Of a DNA stretch of 64,000 nt, positions 36,401 to 46,993 are shown piece after piece (position 1 is the first letter of the stretch; every line of letters begins with the position of its first letter). The position numbers and the translations under genes were made by a program. Source of the stretch: Aralia elata (Eukaryota; Streptophyta; Magnoliopsida; Apiales; Araliaceae). The notes beneath the pieces were generated by a model. It was not told where the DNA came from, searched no databases, and saw only the letters and a program-made list of their open reading frames with translations. The stretch spans positions 1,612,001 through 1,676,000 of the forward strand of contig CM068382.1 in the NCBI GenBank assembly GCA_034770075.1, given 5' to 3'.

Positions 36401-39400
36401 AGTAGCCTGATGTAGATCGACGATCCTCTATAGAGCCAGCCCAATCTGAGTCGGAAAAAGCTTATCGACTCTCATATGACCATTTGGTGCAAACAATAAA
36501 CCTTTGCCAGGAGCAGACTTGAGATACCTCAAAATTCTGTAAAACGGTTTCCATATGGACTTTGTCGAGGATCATGCATATATTGAACTGACTATACCAA
36601 CAGCATAGGATATATCGGGTCTAGTATGAGACAGGTATATCAGTCGTCCCACTAGACGTTGATATCTTTCTCTATCCACCGTAGGTCCTGTGCCTCCTTC
36701 TAGATGATGATTGACTTCAATAGGAGAATCAACAGTTTTACATCCTAACATGCCAGTTTCTGTTAAGAGATCAAGGACATACTTTCGTTGAGATAGAAAA
36801 ATTCCCACTGGAAGATCATTGCAACTTCAATACCAAAAAATATTTCAGTGGTACCAAGATCTTTGATTTCAAACTTTTTGGCTAGGCTTGCCTTGAGATT
36901 AACTATCTCTTCTCTATTATCCCCTGTCACTACAATGTCATCAACATAAACAATAAGAATGACAGTCTTACCATTTATTTGTTTGACAAATAGAGTGTGA
37001 TCTGCTCGACTCTGCTTGTATCCAAGTTTTATCATTGCTTTGTGGAATTTACCAAACCAGGCTCGAGGAGATTGCTTCAACCCGTATAACGCTTTTCGCA
37101 GTCTACAAACTTTACCCTTGGTGACAGATGAGGCAAAGCCAGAGGGTATTTCCATATATACTTCTTCTTCCAAGTCACCATGAAGAAATGCATTTTTTAC
37201 ATCCAATTGTTGAATATCCCAGCCAAAGTTTACTGCACATGAGATTATGGTACGAACAGAGTTCATATTCGCCACAGGAGCAAAAGTCTCCTGGTAATCA
37301 ATCCCATGGGTTTGAGTGTACCCTTTTGCAACTAGCCTGGCTTTGAGTCTTTCAACTGTCTCGTCTGCCTTTTGTTTCACTGTAAATACCCATTTGCAAC
37401 CAACTGGTCTTTTCCCATGAGGAAGAGTAACAAGTTCCCAAGTATCATTCTTTTTCAGGGCATTCATCTCTTCTATCATAGCCTGTTTCCAGTTCTCGTT
37501 GCTAATTACTTCTTTCCACCCCTGAGGAATAGATATAGAGGACAAAGAAGAAACAAAGGAATGGTAGGAGGCAGATAATTTATCATATGAAACAAAATTC
37601 GAGATAGGATGTTGTGTACAAGACCTAACACCTTTTCTAAGAGCAATAGGAATATCAGTATCATCAGAAGGACAAATAGGATTAGGATTCATACCATTAG
37701 TAATATCAAGACTCGGTTCGGGACAAGGTTGGTGTAGTGGTGCAGCAATGCGACTTTATTCTTCCCTTTACGAGTATAGGTCCTCAACTCAGGCTCGGGC
37801 TGTCTAGCACATGACTCGTGTAACTGTAACTCCCCCTGTGTAGAATTATCAGAAACCACAACAGGAGTAGAGGAAGATGGTATAATAGTACTTGTAATAC
37901 CAGTCTCAAAAGTTGTAATACCAGTCTCAAAAGGAAGCGTCTCCTCAATAACATCCTCCCCCTGAGGAGAAGGTGAAGAAGAATAAAAGGGTTCTGACTC
38001 CCAAAAAGTTACATCCCGAGTGACAAATAACCTTTTTGGGTTGGAGAATAACCAATAAAAACACACCGAAGAGCTTTGGGATCTAATTTACCCCGAGTGG
38101 GAGATTTATCATGAACATAGCACACACATCCAAAAACTCGTGGCGAGGGAGAAGGAGTGGTTATGTGTTGGAGAATAGAGATAGGACTTTTGTTTCCAAG
38201 GCTTCTCGAAGGAAGGCGGTTGATAAGGAATGCCGCAGTCAGGACCGCATCACCCCATAAAAATTTAGGAGTCTTCATTGTAAACATAAGGGTGCGGGCA
38301 ACTTCTAGTAGGTGTCGATTTTTTCTTTCTGCTACTCCATTTTGTTATGGAGTTTTGACACAGGAGGTTTGAAGAATGATGCCATGCTGGGAGAGGTAAG
38401 ATTCAAAAGCATGATTATTACTGTATTCACGACCGTTATCACTATGGAGAATTTTGACTTTAGCGTTAAATTGAGTTTGAATCATTTTATGAAAGTCCTG
38501 AAAGCAATCAAAAACTTCATTTTTGGAACGCAAAAGGTAAATTCAAGTGACACGAGAATGACAATCAATAAAGCTAACAAACCATCTAAAACCAGAGCGG
38601 GAAACAATCCGAGAGGGCCCCCATACATCGCTATGGATAATAGCAAAAGACTCAGAATGACGACTGTTAATAGCAGAATAAGTCTAACGTTAGTGTTTAC
38701 CGAGTTAACATGGTTAAAAAAAAACCTTATTTTTTTTACAATTCTTAACTAACGAGGGAAACAACCACTCAAATACTGAAAACTAAAGATGACCCAAACG
38801 ACGATGCCATTGATGGAGAGAGGCTAGGTTGGAGTCTGAAACAAGAGTGAAGAGCCTGAGTAGGGACCATGTTAGATGATGGAACATCTAAATAATAGAG
38901 ACCATTCACTGCACTACCACTGCCAATCTTCTTTCCCGTCACCAAGTCCTGAAAAATACAATGATTTGGAAAAAAGGTTACTGAACAGTGCATAGATTCA
39001 GAAAGACGTTGGACAGATAATAAGTTTGCAGTGAAGGAAGGAATATGGAGAACAGATGATAAAGTCAATGAAGGGGTACAAACTACAGAACCACTCCCCG
39101 GAGATAGAAGACAGGGAGCCATCAGCAACTCGAACCTTGTCTTTTCCAGAACGGGGCATATATGAAGTAAAAAAGGTTGGAGGACCCAGTCATATGCTCG
39201 AGGCACCTGTATCAATAAATCCAACTAAGGCAAGCGGGTGAAACATGAAAAGCACAAGGAGATATACCTGTCTGGGCATAATGAGAGGTAGTAGGATTGG
39301 AACAAAATTTTCGAAAAGGCAGTGATTTTCCTCAGGAGTCAGTGCATGAGTAGTGTCTGCAGTACTAGGTACATCTGCAGGAAATGGAGGAGTAGACATG

Positions 39401-42400
39401 TAGGCATTGAGATCCACGTCCGCGACCAGAACGACCTCCACGTCCTTTAGGACGCCCATGAAGCTTAAAGCAGCGATCTCTGGTATGATTCTTCCCCCCA
39501 CAATAGTCACACTCTCACGGCACTCCTTCTCGATCGGAGAGGGAATGGGAAATCCAGACTTAGGATACGACGCAGTCAAGGCTGATCGGTCAACAGGATT
39601 TGTTTTGAATACCATAACCCGACGCCTACTTTCCTCTTGCTGGACTCTAGCATGAGCCTCTCTCAGTGATGGAAAAGGTGTCTGACCAAGCAGCTGTGCT
39701 CGAACTTGATCAAATTCAATATTCAAACCAGCCAAGAAATCTACAACTCTATCTTCATTAATAAACCTTTGATAAGCTGTTGCATCTTCCGGACATTTAG
39801 CTGAGAAGACCCGGTAATGATCGAGCTCCTGCCAGAGTGCATTAATCTCTGCAAAGTACTGTGCCACGAGTTTTTCCCCTTGATTCAACTCCCGGATTCG
39901 CTTATGGATATCATATGCTTTAGACATATCACCAGAAACAGAGAAAGTTTGGGAGATAGCTTCCCAAAGTGTGTATGCTGTGTCTAAGAACATGTAACTA
40001 CTCCTCATATGTGGTTCCATTGAGTTAAAAATCCATGTTTTGACCATAGAGTTATCGGATTTCCATTCTTCTTGAGCAATACCGGCTTGTACAGGCATGG
40101 TGGTTGTACCAGTGATAAAGTGTTGCATTCGGTTTGCTTCAATTGACATACGACATGCTTGGGACCAGGCAAGATAATTGTTTCCATCCAATTTAAATGG
40201 ACTAAGAACCAAAGCAGAATTTAGGTGATGATTTCTAATCATCTGTCCCTTATTGATTTCAGTAATAGAACCAGATTCTGCCATGATGATATAATAGGAG
40301 CAACAAAAATTATCCAAGGAATTTAACAACAAGGATAATATAGCAGCTATAATCATAAGCACCAGTGGGAGAAAATGATAAGCCAAGCAGTGACAACAAG
40401 CCTAACAGTTAAGGCTTGACAGTAAACACCAGTGGGAACAACAATAAGCCAAACAATGATAGTCTAATAGTCTTGAAGCAGTAATAAATTAGCCCAACAG
40501 TGTAATATACTCATATCCTTGAACGAACAGTGAAGTATATTTGAGAACCCAGTTATAGCTTTGAACGAACTGACAATAAGCCAAACATAAACAAACCTGA
40601 ATTTTTCTCTCTAGAACCACTGTAGATAGTAAGAGGGAAGAGAGACGAGCACACTGCACAAAGACCGCACCAGAAAATCTCGCCGGAACAGGGCTCACGC
40701 GCCGGCCGGCGATGGCGCGTGGCGTCGGCGTCAGGCGCGTGAGGTGGCGCGTGAGGGCGCGTGGCACTGTGGGTCAAAAAATTGAAAATCCTGTGTTGGT
40801 CGCCTGGCACTAATTATCCCAATTATGATATCAATTTTGCTATATCTGATTGATTGACTAGATTTCTGATTGAAAAATAGGAGCAGAGCGACGCGGAAGG
40901 AAAAGAAAAATTAGAAAGCTTCTGGAAAAAATGCTTAGGCTCTGATACCATGTAAGAAGTGTAAAAATTCTATACACTCTGTTATATTTTCATATTTGCA
41001 AGAGTTTACAATTTATACAAGTTTGGTATACTATTCTAGGATAAAAACAAGGAACCTAAAATGGGGAGAGGAAAACAGGGAACCTGTTTTCCTGAGTGCT
41101 ATTTCCTGAGTGCTGCAATTCTAACAGTATCCAATAAAAATTCAACAAGACATTAGAAAGAAAAGGGATATGCATAACGGTACATAAAATTCATACTGGT
41201 GTTCTGATAAATTTTAATAAGTTCTCTTACCTATTTGATATAATTGAATACCACATTTTAAAAATTAAAAATGATGCACAACATGAACAGGTCATAAAAC
41301 TATCTGTTTTTCTTTTGTTGGGGGGGGGGGTTAAACTTTTACTGTTGATGGCCTGGGTTCGTCGTGAATCTAATCAGATTGGAATCTGATTTTTTCTACC
41401 AGGAACCAAGTTCAAATCTGAAATACTGCATCCAACAGAATTACAATAATATTCAAGTTCCAAATTCATTATAAAGTCAAAGTTCCTCAATAAACCAAAA
41501 CAGAAATATAATTCTCATCTTAAAAAATCTAATTACTTTAAATAATTATAATACATAAACTGTTAAAGCAAAACAGAAGGACATCATTCTCACCAAGTTG
41601 AATACAAAAACAGACATCTAACTGTGAGGAACTGGGCACTCGAGTTCATAAAAAAATATGCAGTTTACAAGAAATTATCTACTCAAGTTCGTAAGAAGAG
41701 TCAGCTTGCCTGAGGAAATTTTGCTGAGCATACAACATAGTCTGCCAAATTTAAAAGATCATCCAACCCTTCCCTTTTCTTTTCTGCATCAATAAGTATA
41801 GGTACATTCCTGCGATTTGCCTGCACTGGAAGAATAGAAAAAGAATGACTTACTTCCATTTTGTCATAATAATTAAACTTGGGGATCATTTATACCAACA
41901 ACAATAAAGTGCATGAATTTTTTTATTTATTTATTTCAACACTCTCCCCCCCCCCTCCCTCCTCCCCCTCCCTCTCCACCAATATAACATATATTGCTTG
42001 ACATTGAGCTTATAAAAATATACTCTTAACGTTATAAAACCCTTATTGGCCATGTGTCGAGCTCAATGCATGTAACGTAATCTTGATTTACCAATTCTTG
42101 ATTGGATAGCATCCCCAACACATCTAACATAGTTACTTAGTAATGCATAAAATCTATATGCAGTTAAATGCGGATCAAAATCATAACTTTCCACAATGGA
42201 AACAAAGGACTAGCACCTAATGATAACCTGTGTACAAAGTTGGCAAAATTGATTATGTTTTATAGACAAGTAGTGTAACAAGAGAAAAAAAATCAAAACA
42301 CAATTACCTCCCCTGCAACAACTAAAGCAGTTTCATGCAATCTTACATCAGAATAGAAAAGTGTGATCCCGTCCAATGCAGACAACAAACTTGACTTGGA

Positions 42401-45247
42401 AAGGTCATCAGGTATCATGGGGGGGAATCCTGGAGTGTGAATACAAGTGCGAGTTTTCCTGAAACATTGTACAAGAACTACTAACCCAGAGTTACAACTT
42501 CCAAAAAAACATGCTAGATATTAGCAAATTTTATCTGAATACAGGTTTCCCATGTATGCTGAAAGCCATAAAAGGGATATATATCTAGAATTCAACATGC
42601 CCCCAGCTCAGCAGTACTAATCTTTGGCGCATCAACTTTGACAATGCCACCCCTTCAACTCTCCTTTATCTCGCAGAACCTCATCATCCTCATACCATGG
42701 TAGCAGGCATTGCCCATGATTTTTAACCAGAGAAACTATATTAAATGCCTGCTCCAAATTTAATAACGAAATCATTGATTCTCAATGTGAAAATCAAAGC
42801 CAACTTAGTTGGAATACTACGAATTGACTTTGAATATTGAGTATGAGTTACTCAAAGACCTGCTTTGTTTACATATTCAAGAATCATTCACCATGATAGA
42901 TCAACTTTAGATAAAGAAATCAGATATAACATGTCGCTAATCATATCTAATGCCCAATTTCAATCATCTAATAGCGAAAGACAGAGGGAGGAGCACAGAC
43001 AGAAAGCCTCACGTTTCATTGTCAACAATGATATAGGTGAAAGGTGAATTTCCCTCCTTAGACACCTGGAATATAAAGAATTATGTCAGGAACAAAGATA
43101 TAATATGCAAGATCAAATGGGTGTGCAATCCATCATGGCAAAAATCCCCAATAGCTATGTTTACAAGATATATATACATACACTCGTCTAGCAAAGGGAA
43201 TAAATAAAAACAGATATGAACTGCCCTGACTATCAGAATGTTCTACAGTTTGACAAGGAGTTTACTGCAAATTTTTTTAATAAGGCTATTAGATTGAACA
43301 CATATTGCAATTTGCAAAGAAACATATTTGTGCACATCAATTATGTATTACAACCAAGAGATTTTCTTTTAATCTGGACTTGGCAAACTAAATGTAAAAT
43401 TGCAAGTTCATTTTGCTTTTGGAGCAATTCATCCTTTATAATTGAGCTTAAGTCAGCATTCATACCCCTTCATTAACTAGAAAGATTTGTATTCATGAGA
43501 CCAAGTGTAAAACTTACACTGATTTAACAACAAAATGGGTAACTATTGTAAAAAAATAAAATAAAAGAATGGAGAAGAAAGGAGAACTAGGTCAAGAGAT
43601 ATAAAATGCAATCATCTTATGTTCATGTTTGACTCATATGTTCACAATTACATCAACATCCCTGCACCACATTCAAGAAAATAACAATAACATAAAATGA
43701 GAACTGAATTGATACTGAACAAGCATGAAAAATAGAATTAACTTTACAGTTTACTTTTGCACTGAGTTGCATGAAACCTGGATGGTAAATAATAAGTTAA
43801 GGGGTTGCTCAAGCACCATATCACTGAACAGAAGTAATAAAGTAGTGGAAAGGGGTTGGTTGGGAAGGCTTTGATTTTGTGGCACTTGCTAACGGATGAG
43901 TACAGCTTAGACCTCCTCCAATTGAAAATTTCAAAACAAATGTAATAAACAAACTACAAAATATGCAATAGCACAAATTTGTTCAGCGTACCACAAGAAA
44001 AGAAGTATCTACACGATCAGATTGTAGTTCCTCCAGTATAGCCCTTCCTTGAGCATCATTGGCTACCTATCAAGTAATATGTGAGCACATAATAAGCAAC
44101 CTCCACGTAGAAATAGTTGAATTACTATGTTGATCGATGCTTTTCCAAATATATATAGAGAGAAAAAGGTTATGACCTCCTTATAAGAAGTAGCAGAGTG
44201 TTTTGAAGTAGCCAAAAGTAGTTCCCTAGAATAATTTCTATAATCTCCAGGTAATGAATCTTTAACTAATGACATTAGTGGTTTGCTAGTTATAGGTCGA
44301 AGATACTTAATGGAAGGGGTTCAAGCATAGTTAAGTGTTTAGTGTTAGTTATCAAACAAACAAAAAGAAGTTAAGCATGCGACATTCAGTGATTAGGATC
44401 AGCAGAAAAATTGGAGACCTTGGAAATCAGCCTTGGATTTAAGCCCAAACGAGCTGCACAAGTTAAGGCATTTCCTGCATTGCCACCTCCTTGAACCTAT
44501 GAAAACAAAAATGTATTTCAAACTCCAACCATACAGCAACATTCATTACAAACCCATCAAATACTACTCACTACATGCCACCATCTGGGCAGGTCAGTCA
44601 TTCCTAAATCCTAACATGAGTTACTAGTACCTGCAAGCTGGTGCTTCTTATCTTGTCATCCGGTTTTGGATATGAATCCACAGCCGCCAAGTAATCCACC
44701 CCCACACCACCACAACCTAGCTGTTCGTGTTTTTTTTCAAAAAATAAATAATTAACATGTCTTACTAGAGCGATTATTCAGCATATAAAGTTATATACTC
44801 CGTCTTCCACAAGAAGTTCCCCATAATATGCTCAAATAACAACACAATCTCACTGCCATACCACAACTACAACAAAAATAAACACTAATTATATTTAACC
44901 ATATAACTATAGAGAGAGGGAGGAACTCACCACAATTCGATTATGGGGAAGTGAAGGAAGTGCAGCTGCAGAAGGTTGATCCAACGGAGACGACATTTTT
45001 ACTTTGAAATTCCTGTAACAATTATATGAATATATAAACAATGATACAATAGGTTTGATCACAGAAAATAAGTAAGTAGATGTATAAAGAATTGATGCAA
45101 TTAGCAAAGCGATGAATGGGTAAGATTTGGGAATGATAATGCGTACCTCATCGAGGGCAAGAGAGAGAAAGCGTAGAGTGAAGGAGGAGGAGGAGAGAGA
45201 AAGCTGCTGAGACTCTTAGTATAACACATCATCATCATCGTTGCCAT
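33483..45247 (-). CDS. pfkB/ribokinase-family carbohydrate kinase, probably organelle-targeted
   Basis: ATP-dependent phosphorylation of a sugar or nucleoside; the substrate cannot be told from sequence. Thirteen exons join in phase to 424 residues: 45247-45147, 45012-44931, 44720-44631, 44496-44419, 44066-43992, 43065-43013, 42458-42308, 41820-41710, 35394-35268, 35134-35037, 34312-34174, 33740-33688, 33599-33483. Visible: GCGGVGVDYLAAV at the start of the Rossmann-like fold, VQGGGNAGNALTCAARLG (substrate-side signature), and ELVDTTGAGDAFIGAV, the C-terminal pfkB signature with the catalytic Asp. The first 35 or so residues (MATMMMMCYTKSLSSFLSPP) are Ser-rich without acidic residues, as in plastid or mitochondrial presequences. 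A second Met at exon 2 (MSSPLDQPSAAALP) could give a cytosolic form. The intron between exons 8 and 9 has a GC donor (CAG then GCAAGC) and holds a Copia element. It resembles Arabidopsis At5g43910 as I remember it. Confidence 0.93.
35807..35978 (-). repeat. 3' LTR of the Copia element
   Basis: 172 bp, TGTAAGAAG...TTCTAACA. It lacks a GGGA tetranucleotide present in the other LTR and differs by one G/A change. It contains the short repeat TTTCCTGAGTGCT twice. Confidence 0.97.
35979..35993 (-). other. Polypurine tract of the Copia element
   Basis: Directly inside the left LTR, the minus strand reads AACTTGAGGGGGAG, a standard plus-strand priming tract. Confidence 0.9.
35986..39224 (-). pseudogene. 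Copia pol remnants: protease, integrase, reverse transcriptase, RNase H
   Basis: Separate open stretches encode: a protease/integrase-linker piece (39224-38769); an integrase core piece (38533-38345, HSDNGREY); its C-terminal part (38287-38009, FLINRLPS, GKLDPKA); a linker (38066-37689) containing the doubled word FETGIT; reverse transcriptase (37692-36763, WELVTLPHGKRPVGCKWVF, with YVDD at 36948-36937); its C-terminal part (36808-36572); and RNase H (36372-35986, SSAEAEYRA, ADILTKGL). Each junction needs a frame change or crosses stops, so no complete polyprotein is encoded. Confidence 0.9.
39190..40284 (-). pseudogene. Copia gag with out-of-frame zinc knuckle
   Basis: From an ATG at 40284 an open frame gives a Copia capsid-type protein (PFKLDGNNYLAWSQACRMSI, then LREAHARVQQEESRR). 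The CCHC zinc knuckle (CX2CX4HX4C) is present at 39511-39470, but in a different frame from the sequence on either side, so the open frame reads through it as unrelated residues. The frame ends soon after the protease DTGAS motif. Two compensating shifts around the knuckle are implied. Confidence 0.85.
40934..40950 (-). other. Primer binding site of the Copia element
   Basis: Directly inside the right LTR, the minus strand reads TGGTATCAGAGCCTAA, complementary to the 3' end of initiator methionine tRNA, the usual Copia primer. Confidence 0.92.
40951..41126 (-). repeat. 5' LTR of the Copia element
   Basis: 176 bp, otherwise identical to the left LTR. It presumably carries the element's promoter on the minus strand. 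Confidence 0.97.
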
Positions 45248-46993
45248 TTTTACTCTAGAGCTCAGCCACGATTGCCTTTTTCCTGTTCAGTCTTAGTTGG
45301 ACTTGGAGAGGCTATATTTTTTTCCATCTATTATCAGTTTTTTTATTTTGAAAAAAATTGTTAAAATTTTCGTTTACCCTCTTTATTTGATTTAATTAAA
45401 TAAACAATATTTAGAAGTATGATTTTTTCCCCCATATATTTATGACATTACATGGTTATCAAATCAAACAATATTGCTCGGTACAATTACCTTCTCTTCT
45501 ATCGCAATAAATACATTAATTAAGTCATTATTTTTTTCCATTCGTTATTATCTTTATTACTAAATTAAATGATCCGACAAAATACAAATTATTTTTAAAT
45601 AGAAAGACGAATTTACTCTTAGGAAATAGGAATTATTAAATCTTATAAATGATTATTTTGGTGTATCACGAAAATTCTTTGAAATTTAAGAATCAAAATA
45701 AATTTATGTGGTGGAACAAAATATCTATCATTTCAAAAACATAAACATTTGAAATAAAAAAAAGAAAAAAGTAATAAAAATTACCAGTCGAGTCTAAAAT
45801 TGTGTATTTAACCACCAATTAAAAAAACACTCTATTCACTCGTTATGGGGTTAAAAGTAAATAAATAATACTATCGTTTTTGAAGGGAATAGTACAAAAG
45901 TAGTATATCAAAAATGTACTCATCCAAAATAAATAAATAAATTAAAGTACTACTATTACTAATAAGGACTTCATGCATGGTAACTATAAATTGAAAAAGA
46001 AATTGCTAATTTCATTTTCTAGCATTTTAAGTTGGGGGGATAAAGTGAAAGATGAGAATTTGTAGTGTGGTCAGTCTATCCTGTTCCATATGGTTTGAGT
46101 CGCTTGACATTATTGGATTCATCATATTTCTCTCCAAAAATGACTCCAACTGCTTTAGTGCTTTACCATATGCCCAAAAATATAATACTAATACTCCCTC
46201 CGTCCCAAATTAACTGCTTAATTTTGACTTTTTTTAGTCAAATTGACTATTTTTAAAATTAATAATTAAGCATACATAAATATATTTTTTAACATTATAA
46301 AAATTGGTATTAGTAGTAAATTGTATATACTTTCTTTTGGTTATAATCTCTTCACCTATATTTTAGCAAAAATTGTACAAAAATTAGTTTTAAAAATAGT
46401 CAATATGACTTTAAAAAGTCAAAACTAAGCAGTTAATTTGGGACGGAGAGGGAGTAATAAATAAAATCCTCCCGAGTATTCCAAAGAAATACCCACAAGA
46501 ATTATTTGTTTCTGCTAGAAAATTAGCAGAAAGGATTGAAACATAATTTGGAAAGATTGCATAGTTGTGAGCACATTCATCATGAATTTTTCTTTGTAGG
46601 ACTGAAGCTCGCAAATATAGAAGAAAGAAGAGAGCCCCTGTGCCACCCAAAAAATGGGGGAGAATTTCAAGATATTCTTATAAGGAGTTGTTCACTAACT
46701 TCTCCCACAAAAAAGAGAGGAAAAAGAACAAAAAACTGTCGGTTCAATCCAGCAATGAACCGCAACAAAGTTAATTTTAACATATACAAAATAACACAGC
46801 TTAGTCACAGTCTAGCATTTTCATTTCTATGGTAATGAATCTTGATTCCTATGATTAGAAAACCAAAGCCAACCCGAAATCTCTATATTTCAAAATGGTT
46901 ACCGCACCAATCCCAAACTCCTAACTACACCAGAAAATCACTTCCATCCATGAATAGCAGTGATACTTCGGTTCTGTACACTAAAAAGAAACA
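45248..46993. other. Intergenic region between pfkB start and ALE2-like 3' end
   Basis: Both flanking genes run on the minus strand. The region holds the pfkB promoter, a Stowaway MITE (46194-46454) and the 3' untranslated region of the ALE2-like gene. No further gene seen. Confidence 0.65.
46194..46454. mobile_element. Stowaway MITE, full length (261 bp)
   Basis: CTCCCTCCGTCCCAAATTAA at the left, GGGACGGAGAGGGAG at the right, TA on both sides. Interior closely matches the copies at 22790-23047 and 59412-59669. Confidence 0.9.

Larger units (their letters stand above)
35807..41126 (-). mobile_element. Ty1/Copia LTR retrotransposon, 5320 bp, degenerate coding region
   Basis: Bounded by near-identical LTRs (35807-35978 and 40951-41126), each TG...CA, and by the 5-bp target duplication GTATC at 35802-35806 and 41127-41131. 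The element runs on the minus strand, the same as its host gene, so the right LTR is the 5' one. Inside are the PBS, gag, protease, integrase, reverse transcriptase and RNase H in Copia order (integrase before RT), then the polypurine tract. The frames are interrupted in several places, so it should not be autonomous. The LTRs differ by one substitution and one 4-bp gap, so insertion is recent. It sits wholly inside intron 8 of the pfkB gene. Confidence 0.97.
35395..41709 (-). other. pfkB intron 8, GC-AG type, enlarged by the retrotransposon
   Basis: The upstream exon ends CAG and the intron starts GCAAGC; no GT donor near by keeps the frame. The acceptor is ...GACAG then GCATGGACA. Without the Copia element and one target copy the intron would be about 990 bp. 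Confidence 0.8.

Noticed and set aside
38157..38752. Plus-strand ORFs inside the Copia element
   Set aside because: Antisense to the integrase region and not protein-like.
40489..40810. GC-rich ORFs with repeated GCGTG words near the 5' LTR
   Set aside because: They lie in the untranslated leader of the Copia element between PBS and gag.
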